This document shows positions 43,459 through 51,322 of a stretch of 64,000 nt of DNA, piece by piece. The notes beneath the pieces were generated by a model, which saw only the letters and a program-made list of their open reading frames with translations, did no database searches and was not told the origin of the DNA. The stretch is from an uncultured Isosphaeraceae bacterium (GTDB lineage Bacteria; Planctomycetota; Planctomycetia; Isosphaerales; Isosphaeraceae), in contig CAMFLR010000003.1 of NCBI GenBank assembly GCA_945957605.1, positions 558,001-622,000 of the forward strand, in the 5' to 3' direction. Position numbers and translations under genes: made by a program. Each line of letters starts with the position of its first letter. The stretch's first letter is position 1.

Positions 43459-44958
43459 ATGCTTCGTCTATATAACACGCTGACGCAGACCAAGGAACCA
43501 TTCCAGACCGTGCAGCCAGGCAAGGTCGGCATGTACGTCTGTGGTCCCACGGTCTATTCGAATAGCCACGTCGGCCACATGGTCGGACCGGTCATCTTCG
43601 ACACGATCAAAAAATACCTCGCCTACCTCGGATACGACGTGACGTGGGTGGTGAACATCACCGACGTCGACGACAAGCTCATCAATCGTGTGCGCGACGA
43701 AGGGGCGACCGAGGCCGACATGGCCGCGAAGGTAAAAGCCCTCGCCGAGAGCGTTACGGCTGATTACCTGAAGTGCCTCGAAGCCCTCGGCGTCGACGGC
43801 ATCGACCACATGCCCCGCGCCACCGAGCACATCGACGGCATTATCGCCATCACGCAAGGGTTGATCGACAAGGGGTTTGCGTATCCTTCCCAGGGCGACG
43901 TCTATTTCGACGTCACCAAGGCTCCGGAATATGGGAAGCTGTCGCACCGCAATACTGAGGAATTGCAAGCCGGAGCGCGAATCGAGCCCACTGCCATCAA
44001 GCGGCATCCTGGCGACTTCGCTTTGTGGAAGGGCTCCAAGCCCGGCGAGCCAGCGTGGGAAAGCCCGTGGGGACCGGGGCGTCCCGGCTGGCATATCGAA
44101 TGCTCGGCAATGAGCATGAAACTGCTGGGCGAGCATTTCGACATCCACGGCGGCGGGCTCGACCTGGTTTTCCCGCACCATGAAAATGAGGTGGTGCAGT
44201 CGGAATGCTTCAGCGGCAAGCCGTTCGCGACTTACTGGTTGCACAACGGCTTGCTGACAAAGGAAGGCAAGAAGATCAGCAAGAGCGACCCGGGGACGGT
44301 CGTTCTCATGTCGGATCTGCTCGACACCTACGCACCCGACACGCTTCGCGCCCTGTTCATCACGAGCCACTATCGCCGGCCGACCGACTACGGCCCGAAC
44401 CGGCTCGATGAACTGTCGAAGAGCTTGCATACGTTTTACAAGCTGTTCGAGCGATTTGAGCGGATCACCGGCAAAAGCTTCTATACGTTGGCTGCTCCCA
44501 AGACTCGGACCGAGGGGGATAAGCACATCGCCGAAGCGGGTCTGCCGGAAGAGATCACGTCGCACCGCACTGCGTTCCTGCATGCGATGGACGACGACTT
44601 CAACACCGGCGGCGCGTTTGGCGATTTGTTCGAACTCGCCCGCGCGTTGAATCGTCTTGCCGACACGGCGAAGCTCGAAGAATCTAAAGATCCCCAGGCG
44701 CTCGCTCAGTTCAATGCCGGTACGGTGGTGCTGAAAGAGTTGACGCAGATTCTGGGGCTTTTCGGCAAGCCGCTGCCGGTCGAGTCGAGCGCGAATAGCG
44801 GTTTGACCGCGCCCTTGATTGAACTGTTGATCGAGTTGCGGGCGACCTTGCGAAAAGAGAAGAACTTCAAGCTGTCGGACGAGATTCGTAATCGTCTGAC
44901 CGCGCTGAATGTCACTTTGGAAGACCGCGCCGGCGGGACGACCTGGCGGATCGACTGA
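43459..44958 (+). CDS. cysS: Cysteinyl-tRNA synthetase
   Basis: 499 residues. Zinc ligands appear in MYVCGPTVY, GWHIECSAMS and FPHHENE. The HIGH motif is HVGHM in SNSHVGHM, and KMSKS is read KKISKSDP. The C-terminal helical domain has KEKNFKLSDEIRNRL. It charges tRNA-Cys in the cytosol. The departures (HVGH, KISKS) are conservative. The ispF-cysS pairing is common in bacteria. ruvC follows after 42 bases. Confidence 0.96.
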   Translation: MLRLYNTLTQTKEPFQTVQPGKVGMYVCGPTVYSNSHVGHMVGPVIFDTIKKYLAYLGYDVTWVVNITDVDDKLINRVRDEGATEADMAAKVKALAESVTADYLKCLEALGVDGIDHMPRATEHIDGIIAITQGLIDKGFAYPSQGDVYFDVTKAPEYGKLSHRNTEELQAGARIEPTAIKRHPGDFALWKGSKPGEPAWESPWGPGRPGWHIECSAMSMKLLGEHFDIHGGGLDLVFPHHENEVVQSECFSGKPFATYWLHNGLLTKEGKKISKSDPGTVVLMSDLLDTYAPDTLRALFITSHYRRPTDYGPNRLDELSKSLHTFYKLFERFERITGKSFYTLAAPKTRTEGDKHIAEAGLPEEITSHRTAFLHAMDDDFNTGGAFGDLFELARALNRLADTAKLEESKDPQALAQFNAGTVVLKELTQILGLFGKPLPVESSANSGLTAPLIELLIELRATLRKEKNFKLSDEIRNRLTALNVTLEDRAGGTTWRID

Positions 44959-45000
44959 GCCGGCGGGTTTGCTCCGAACGGGCCACGGAAGGGCATCGCG

Positions 45001-45555
45001 ATGGCATCATCCACGTCAAGCCGAGCAGCGAGCGGGCGCACGCTGGTCGCCGGGCGCGTTCTGGGGATCGACCCTGGTCTCGGCGTGACCGGTTATGCCA
45101 TCGTCGAACCTTCGTCACGCGGGCCGTACGTGCTTGAAGCCGGCGTGATCCGGCCGAAAGGCGGCTCGGACGCGAGCATGGCCGCGCGATTGCGGGTGCT
45201 CCATGAGGGGATCATGGACGTGCTCGAAACCTTCGCGCCGTCAGCCCTGGCGCTCGAGCAGATTCACAGCCATGTGAGCCATCCCCGAACGTCGATCCTC
45301 ATGGCTCATGCGCGCGGGGTGATCGTGCTCTCCGCTGGACTTCATGATACTCCGGTGTTTGGCTACGCACCGACGCGGATCAAGAAAACGCTCACCGGGT
45401 CGGGGCGGGCACCCAAAGAGCAAATGCAGCACGCGATTCGTGTTGAATTGGGGCTAGAAGTTGTGCCCGAGCCGCATGACGTTGCCGATGCGTGTGCTGT
45501 CGCGCTTTGCCACTATCAAATTGCGCGAAACATGCGGGCGCTCGAGGGATATTGA
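45001..45555 (+). CDS. ruvC: Holliday junction resolvase RuvC
   Basis: 184 residues, with GGAAGG before the ATG. The catalytic acidic set is in GIDPGLGVTGYAI, LALEQIHSH and DVADACAVALCH. RuvC cleaves Holliday junctions with RuvAB, which are not in this window. A low-complexity N-terminus of about 20 residues precedes the first strand. It sits between cysS and an XPB-type helicase, so the run may be co-transcribed. Confidence 0.93.
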   Translation: MASSTSSRAASGRTLVAGRVLGIDPGLGVTGYAIVEPSSRGPYVLEAGVIRPKGGSDASMAARLRVLHEGIMDVLETFAPSALALEQIHSHVSHPRTSILMAHARGVIVLSAGLHDTPVFGYAPTRIKKTLTGSGRAPKEQMQHAIRVELGLEVVPEPHDVADACAVALCHYQIARNMRALEGY

Positions 45556-45640
45556 AAGACCGACTGCCGCCGGTTCGCTTGGCGACGTACAATCGTCGTG
45601 AGTGGGGATTCCTGTTCGTCGGTGCCGGAGGCGATGAGTT

Positions 45641-47023
45641 TTGACCGAGCCAGCCTACCGCCTGACGTTCGAGGCCGGTTCCGTCGTCGTCCACGGGCTC
45701 GACGAGGCCAACACGCCGAATGTTCCCGGCGTGAAGTTCGACCCGCGCACCAAACAACAGCGCGCCGAGGCGATCTGGTATCGCCACATCGTCGCGTTTT
45801 TGCGCAAGGCCTCGCTGCCGTTCGCCGATGAGGCCCGCGACTACAAAATCGCCAAGTGGCCGCTTCGCGTCGAGAAACAGGCGTTTCCGCATCAGATCGA
45901 AGGGCTCGAAGCCTGGGTCAAGGCTGATAAGCTCGGCGTTGTCGTTCTGCCGACCGGAACGGGCAAAACGCACCTCGCCAATCTTGCGATCAACGCCGCC
46001 GAACGGCCGACGCTCGTCATCACGCCGACCATCGACCTGATGAACCAGTGGTATGATGAGTTGATGCTTTGTTTCGAGTCTGAAGTCGGGCTGTTTGGTG
46101 GCGGTTACAACGAGATCAAACCGCTGACGGTGACGACCTACGACTCGGCGTATCAGAACGTCGAGCGAATGGGTAACAAGTTCGGCTTGCTCGTGTTCGA
46201 CGAGTGCCACCACCTTCCAGGGCCGACTTATGCGCTCTCGGCGATCGGCTCGATCGCGCCGTTTCGCCTTGGTCTGACAGCGACGCCAGAACGCGCCGAT
46301 AATGCGCACGAGCAACTCGACCAACTGATCGGGCCGATCGTCTATCGTCGCGAAATCACGCAGCTTCGCGGTCAGTTTCTGGCCGATTATCGCGTCGAAA
46401 CAATGTTTGCCGACCTCTCGCCCGACGAGCGGCAGCTTTACGACGATTCGCGGCTGGTCTATCGCGAATTCCTCAGTTCGACCGGCATCGACATGCGACG
46501 TCCCGGAGCCTGGGGCCAGTTTCTCATGGCGGCGTATCGCTCACCCGAGGGGCGGCAAGCTTACCTTGCTTACCGAACACAGCGCACGCTTGCATTGGCA
46601 GCTCCCGCCAAGTTGAAAATCCTTGAACGGCTGCTCGAGTGTCATAACGGCGATCGTGTGATCATTTTCACGAATGATAACAAGACAGTGTACGAGATCG
46701 CGCGAAGGTTTCTGGTGCCGGTTATCACGCATCAGACGAAGATCAAGGAACGCCGCGAGGTACTGCTGCGGTTCAATAACGGATCCTACCCGATTGTGGC
46801 GACTTCTAAAGTGCTGAACGAAGGGGTGAACGTTCCGGAAGCGAACGTGGCTATCATTTTGAGCGGTTCGGGTTCGGTACGCGAGCATGTGCAGCGGCTC
46901 GGGCGAATCTTACGTAAGACCGGCGATAAGGAAGCGATTTTGTACGAGGTGATCACGCGTGGGACTGTCGAGGAATTTACATCGAGCCGGCGGCGGCAAC
47001 ATAGCGCGTATTCGGGGGATTAG
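45641..47023 (+). CDS. XPB/Ssl2-type superfamily 2 DNA helicase
   Basis: 460 residues from TTG at 45641, the only start just before MTEPAYRLTF-type sequence. The Walker A motif is PTGTGKT (104-110), and the DExH box DECH lies at 187-190. LGLTATPER is motif III, and HVQRLGRILRKTGDKEA is motif VI. The N-terminal domain FDPRTKQQRAEAIWYRHIV matches the damage-recognition part of short archaeal-type XPB. A DUF790/Bax1 nuclease gene follows, the partner of XPB in archaea, so a 3'-5' repair helicase is likely. It lies 85 bases downstream of ruvC. Confidence 0.88.
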   Translation: MTEPAYRLTFEAGSVVVHGLDEANTPNVPGVKFDPRTKQQRAEAIWYRHIVAFLRKASLPFADEARDYKIAKWPLRVEKQAFPHQIEGLEAWVKADKLGVVVLPTGTGKTHLANLAINAAERPTLVITPTIDLMNQWYDELMLCFESEVGLFGGGYNEIKPLTVTTYDSAYQNVERMGNKFGLLVFDECHHLPGPTYALSAIGSIAPFRLGLTATPERADNAHEQLDQLIGPIVYRREITQLRGQFLADYRVETMFADLSPDERQLYDDSRLVYREFLSSTGIDMRRPGAWGQFLMAAYRSPEGRQAYLAYRTQRTLALAAPAKLKILERLLECHNGDRVIIFTNDNKTVYEIARRFLVPVITHQTKIKERREVLLRFNNGSYPIVATSKVLNEGVNVPEANVAIILSGSGSVREHVQRLGRILRKTGDKEAILYEVITRGTVEEFTSSRRRQHSAYSGD

Positions 47024-47044
47024 CTGGCGGCTACAATGAAGAAG

Positions 47045-47136
47045 TTGTCGCCTGGTCGCGGAGCGACAAGAGGTACTGCAACAGTTTCCACTTTGCCCTC
47101 TTGTGGCTGCGCCACCTGGACAACAAGTTGTCCAGG
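47045..47136. repeat. Two hairpins between XPB and Bax1 genes
   Basis: The first is TTGTCGC/GCGACAA (47045-47069). The second is a perfect 10-base stem CCTGGACAAC/GTTGTCCAGG (47115-47136) flanked by GCGCCA and CCACCC. The second shares words with the elements near 38116 and 39733. Confidence 0.55.
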
Positions 47137-47220
47137 CCACCCAATTTCATTCAACTACATTGTCCCAACCGCGTTTCACTCATTTGAATTAAAGTATAAT
47201 CAGGAACTTTGATTCTACCT

Positions 47221-48447
47221 ATGCTCACCGGCAATCTCGTACGCGTGCGATCGGTCAAAGGGCGGATCGTCCCGCTCTATTTGAATCGCGACAGTGCCGA
47301 CTGGCTCGAAGTGGCGGAAAGCCTGCTCCTCTTGTTTCGCGAAGGGAAGGGTCGTACGCGCGGTGAGCTCGAGGATGAGATTCACGAACTGGTCGGCGAC
47401 GGTTTGGCGACGCTAGCGCATCGAGGCCTGGCAAAAGTTCTCGAAGATCGCGCTGAGTTTGAAGTGGTTTCAGCCGTTGAGCCTGAAGTGGTGCGCGAGG
47501 CAGTTTTTAGCGCGGCGGCGGAGCATCGCAAAACGCTTCGGGCCGCGGGACATCGTGCGCCGTTTCGGGCCGAACGGGTGCTGGCAGAGTCGGCTGAAAA
47601 GCTAGGCGTTCCGGTTGAAAGCATTCAGGAATCGATGTTCGCCGACCTGAAGGATGAGAACCGGCTGCTTGAATTCAAGGATCTGTCGGCCGACCGTTTG
47701 ATCGATCGTTACAACGTCGCGCTGGCGCAGGCGGTAATGCTCCGTTCGATTCGCGCGGAGGTCGAAATTCGCGGCGAGCGTCCGGCGCGGTATCGGCAAT
47801 TACTTCGGCTGATTAAGTTTCACCGTCTCATGAACCGCGTCGAAGGCACGATGCGCGACGGTTACGTCATTCACCTCGACGGCCCGCTCAGTTTGTTTAG
47901 CGCGACGACGAAATACGGCATGCAGATGGCGAATTTCTTGCCGGCAATTTTGCTCTGCCAGCAATATCGCCTGAACGCCGAAGTCCTTTGGGGACCAAAA
48001 CGCGAGCCGCGGACGTTTCATCTCGATCAGAATGACGGCCTGGTTTCGCACTATGATGACACCGGCACATATATTCCCGCCGAGCTGAATGCATTCGCCG
48101 ATCGCTTTCGCCAGGTCGTTCCGGCCTGGGAGCTGACCGAGTCGACGGAAATCATCGACCTCGGCGGCCAGGGTGTGTGGGTTCCTGATTACAAGCTGGT
48201 GCATCGCGCTTCTGGTATCGACGTCTTCCTCGAAGTGGTTGGATTCTGGAAACGGTCGAGTCTCGACCGATTGTTACAACTCTTGCCCAAGCATGGGCCG
48301 AAACGGTACGTTTTGGCGATTTCCGAACGGCTCAAGGTTGACGAAGAATCGCTCGGCGAACTGTCCGGCCCAGTGCTGCGGTTCAAGGAACTTCCCAACG
48401 TGCACGATCTCGCCGCAATGCTGGCGCAATTCGTGCAGGGTGTATGA
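47221..48447 (+). CDS. Bax1-like nuclease (DUF790), partner of XPB
   Basis: 408 residues from ATG at 47221; a TTG four codons earlier is less likely, since MLTGNLVRVRSVKGRIVPLYL aligns with the family start. The middle carries ARYRQLLRLIKFHRLM and LDGPLSLF. The C-terminal nuclease region has WVPDYKL (320-326) and FLEVVGFW (336-343), the acidic PD-ExK-like core of Bax1. In archaea Bax1 binds XPB and cuts near damage. It is 197 bases after the XPB-type gene and is followed by a bestrophin gene. Confidence 0.88.
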   Translation: MLTGNLVRVRSVKGRIVPLYLNRDSADWLEVAESLLLLFREGKGRTRGELEDEIHELVGDGLATLAHRGLAKVLEDRAEFEVVSAVEPEVVREAVFSAAAEHRKTLRAAGHRAPFRAERVLAESAEKLGVPVESIQESMFADLKDENRLLEFKDLSADRLIDRYNVALAQAVMLRSIRAEVEIRGERPARYRQLLRLIKFHRLMNRVEGTMRDGYVIHLDGPLSLFSATTKYGMQMANFLPAILLCQQYRLNAEVLWGPKREPRTFHLDQNDGLVSHYDDTGTYIPAELNAFADRFRQVVPAWELTESTEIIDLGGQGVWVPDYKLVHRASGIDVFLEVVGFWKRSSLDRLLQLLPKHGPKRYVLAISERLKVDEESLGELSGPVLRFKELPNVHDLAAMLAQFVQGV

Positions 48448-48492
48448 CGGCTCAACTTCCGCTCGAATTCAGCGTGAGGAACCATCGATACG

Positions 48493-49515
48493 ATGAAGCT
48501 CCTGATCCTTCGTTTCGCCCGCATCACGCGATCGCAGTTCTGGCGTGAAGCGGCGACAGTCCACGACACGGCGACGATCCTCATCATCCCGTTCGTCTTG
48601 CTATTCGGCTTGATTGCCACTGTTGTGGTGCTCGTCGAATATTACACGCCGCCGGACTTCCGGATCTCGGTTGAAATCACGCCGTACGAAGTCGGCGGGG
48701 CGATTCTCGGCATGCTCATGGTGTTGCGCACCAACGAGGGACTTTCGCGCTGGTGGGAAGCGCGTAAACTCTGGGGTGGCATCGTCAACCAGTGCCGCAA
48801 TATTGCCGTGGCCGCGCTTGCTTATGGGCCCAAAGACCCCGCCTGGCGCGCGGCGATCATACGTTGGACGATCACGTTTGCTCACGCGTGCCGCCACAGC
48901 CTGCGCGGTGAACGCGAAATTCCGGAAATCGCCGAGTTGGTGGGTAATACCGAGGCCGAGAATATCGCGTCCGCACAGCATATGCCTGGGCACATCGTTT
49001 TGGTGATGGCACGGATTCTTCGTGTCGCCGTCGATCGCATGGGGATGGACCGGTTCAGCTTCATCCAGATCGACAAGGAACGGATGACGCTTATCGATCA
49101 CATCGGCGGTTGCGAGCGCATTCTCAAGACGCCGATGCCCAGGGCGTACTCGATTACGATTCGCCGCTTCATTTTCGCGTTCTTGTTCTTGCTGCCGTTC
49201 TGCTTGATTCCCAAGCTCGACCGCGAGCATAGCGACCTCAAGCTCGATGAGGTCGATCGCTCGCGGATGTGGCTCACGCCGCTGGTGACGATGCTCGTTG
49301 CGTTCCCGCTTCTCGCGCTCGATCGCATCGGCTCGGAGTTGCAGAATCCGTTTGGGCTCAAGAATCTGAATCACCTCGACCTCGACGGCATCACCACAAC
49401 CATCGAACAGAACCTCCTGGCCCTCCTCGAGGGACCGGCCGTTGATTACACAATGATCGATCTCATCATCGCGCTCGACGAGGGACCAGTCGGTTTGCCC
49501 GAGCCGCCGACGTAA
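48493..49515 (+). CDS. Bestrophin-like (UPF0187) anion channel
   Basis: 340 residues, with GAGGAA upstream. Four hydrophobic segments are visible: ATILIIPFVLLFGLIATVVVLV near the start, one in the VGGAILGMLMVLRTN region, then IRRFIFAFLFLLPFCLI and LTPLVTMLVAFPLLALDRIG. RTNEGLSRWWEARKLWG is characteristic of bacterial bestrophins. It would form a pentameric channel in the inner membrane. The C-terminus with LQNPFGLKNLNHLDLD is typical. Confidence 0.88.
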   Translation: MKLLILRFARITRSQFWREAATVHDTATILIIPFVLLFGLIATVVVLVEYYTPPDFRISVEITPYEVGGAILGMLMVLRTNEGLSRWWEARKLWGGIVNQCRNIAVAALAYGPKDPAWRAAIIRWTITFAHACRHSLRGEREIPEIAELVGNTEAENIASAQHMPGHIVLVMARILRVAVDRMGMDRFSFIQIDKERMTLIDHIGGCERILKTPMPRAYSITIRRFIFAFLFLLPFCLIPKLDREHSDLKLDEVDRSRMWLTPLVTMLVAFPLLALDRIGSELQNPFGLKNLNHLDLDGITTTIEQNLLALLEGPAVDYTMIDLIIALDEGPVGLPEPPT

Positions 49516-49635
49516 GGGCGTCGACCTTCCCTTGAAGATCGACGGGACGCCGCTTACGATGGACGACTGTTCCGGTCCACAGGGCATCTCTCAAAACCGA
49601 TGCCTCCTCCCTGATTTGACACGAGCGTTCCTTCC

Positions 49636-50670
49636 GTGACGATCACTCTCAACGGCCAGTCCCGCGACCTGCCCAAGGCCATGACGGTCGCCGAGCTTCT
49701 CGCGTATCTCGGCGTCGAGCCCAAGCATGTCGCCGTCGAGGTGAATCGCGATCTCGTCCCGCGCAGCCGGCATGGCGAGGCCACCGTTTCGGAAGGCGAC
49801 GTGCTCGAAGTCGTCACATTCATGGGCGGCGGGTCGTCCGAGGCCGTTGATTCGATCGAAACGCCTCCGCTGGTGATCGGCGGTCATACGTTTCGCAGCC
49901 GTTTGCTCGTGGGAACCGGCAAGTACAGTACCCTCGATCTGATGCGCGAATGCCTCGAAGCTTCAGGCAGCGAGGTTGTGACGGTGGCCGTCCGCCGCGA
50001 GCGGCTGTTCGACAAGGAAGGCCGGAATCTCCTCGATTACCTCGACCCCCAGCGCTACACGATCCTGCCCAACACCGCCGGCTGCTTCAACGCCGAGGAG
50101 GCGCTCCGAACGGCTCGCCTTGGTCGCGAATTGCTGCTGGGACTCGAAAACCCGGGTGCCGACTGGGTGAAGCTCGAAGTTCTGGCCGATACTCGCACGC
50201 TTTTGCCAGATCCCGTGGCGACGCTGCACGCGACGGAAGTGCTGGTGAAAGAGGGGTTCAAGGTCCTTTGCTATACGAGCGATGACCCCGTGATGGCCCG
50301 CCATCTCAAGGCGGCTGGTGCAGCCAGCGTGATGCCGGCCGGCAGCCCGATCGGCAGCGGGCAAGGCGTGCTTAATGGCAACAATATTCGCATCATTCTC
50401 GAAGATCTGAAGCGGGACGACCCGGATTACCCGGTGATTGTCGACGCCGGCGTGGGTACGGCGAGCGACGTCACTCAGGCGATGGAGCTGGGTTGCGACG
50501 GCGTGTTGCTCAATACCGGGATCGCTGGAGCGAAAGACCCTTTGCGCATGGCGCACGCGATGCGTTTGGCCGTCGAGTCGGGCCGTTTGGCGGCGGGGGC
50601 GGGACGAATTCCCAAAAAGCTCTACGCCACCGCCTCCAGCCCGGTCGAAGGGCTGATCACCCGCTCCTGA
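49636..50670 (+). CDS. thiG: ThiS-ThiG fusion, thiazole synthase
   Basis: 344 residues from GTG at 49636. Residues 1-66 are ThiS ([17 protein letters not shown] to TFMGGG). Residues 77-340 are ThiG, with [19 protein letters not shown], the Schiff-base Lys179 in [21 protein letters not shown] and DAGVGTASD. ThiG builds the thiazole phosphate of thiamine using a thiocarboxylate on the ThiS C-terminus. In the fusion the GGG is internal, so either it is cleaved or the ThiS part has another role. No TPP riboswitch is visible upstream. lepB follows. Confidence 0.92.
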   Translation: MTITLNGQSRDLPKAMTVAELLAYLGVEPKHVAVEVNRDLVPRSRHGEATVSEGDVLEVVTFMGGGSSEAVDSIETPPLVIGGHTFRSRLLVGTGKYSTLDLMRECLEASGSEVVTVAVRRERLFDKEGRNLLDYLDPQRYTILPNTAGCFNAEEALRTARLGRELLLGLENPGADWVKLEVLADTRTLLPDPVATLHATEVLVKEGFKVLCYTSDDPVMARHLKAAGAASVMPAGSPIGSGQGVLNGNNIRIILEDLKRDDPDYPVIVDAGVGTASDVTQAMELGCDGVLLNTGIAGAKDPLRMAHAMRLAVESGRLAAGAGRIPKKLYATASSPVEGLITRS

Positions 50671-50696
50671 TCTCTCCAATTGCGGAAGGCCGTTCC

Positions 50697-51275
50697 ATGA
50701 GCGACGCGGCAAACGCTGGCGCAAACGAACCGAAACCACGTCCCACGCGGAAGTTGCGTTCGAAGCTTCTGGTTGCTGTTGGTCTTTTGTGCCTGGTCGG
50801 CGGCTTGACGTGGACACTCATAGCGCAGGCGAGCTCGGTCCGCCTTTATGAGGTTCCGTCGTTGTCGATGAGTCCCACGATTCAACCTGGCGACCGGATT
50901 GCGGTGCGCTTGACGCGCGGTGATCTCAGTATTCCTCCCAGACGCGGTGAACTGTGGATCTTTGTGATGCCGCAGACCAATCTGGGGCTGCCGAGTGAGG
51001 TCGTCAAACGGGTGATCGGTTTGCCGGGTGAGACAATCGCGGTGCAAAATGGTAAGGTCGAGATCGACGGCAAACCCATGGAAGAGCCATACCTCGGCGC
51101 TGCAATCAACTACACGCTCCCAGCACGCAAGCTGGGAGACACCGAATATTTCATGTTGGGCGACAAGCGGAATGGGTCGCTGGACAGCTCGGTCTTCGGC
51201 CCAGTGCCGGCGGACCGGTTGATCGGCCGGGCCATCTATCGAGTTTGGCCGGTGGAACGCGCAGGCGGCCTCTGA
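50697..51275 (+). CDS. lepB: Signal peptidase I
   Basis: 192 residues from ATG at 50697. One membrane segment (24-43) is followed by the catalytic domain: PSLSMSPTI with Ser57 as nucleophile, and EVVKRVIGLPGE with the general base Lys104. The box E region reads MLGDKRNGSLDSSVFG, so Lys replaces the usual Asn of GDN. It cleaves Sec and Tat leaders at the periplasmic face. It lies 26 bases after thiSG and before a helicase gene. Confidence 0.92.
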   Translation: MSDAANAGANEPKPRPTRKLRSKLLVAVGLLCLVGGLTWTLIAQASSVRLYEVPSLSMSPTIQPGDRIAVRLTRGDLSIPPRRGELWIFVMPQTNLGLPSEVVKRVIGLPGETIAVQNGKVEIDGKPMEEPYLGAAINYTLPARKLGDTEYFMLGDKRNGSLDSSVFGPVPADRLIGRAIYRVWPVERAGGL

Positions 51276-51322
51276 TCGGCACGCGATCGCCGACTTGCAA
51301 ATAGAACGGAATGCTGTTCGCC

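Noticed and set aside
48601..49587. 328-codon open frame opposite the bestrophin gene
   Set aside because: Antisense shadow of a membrane protein with clear family motifs.
49516..49635. Possible TPP riboswitch before the ThiS-ThiG gene
   Set aside because: The conserved CTGAGA box and pairing elements are not found in the 120-base gap.
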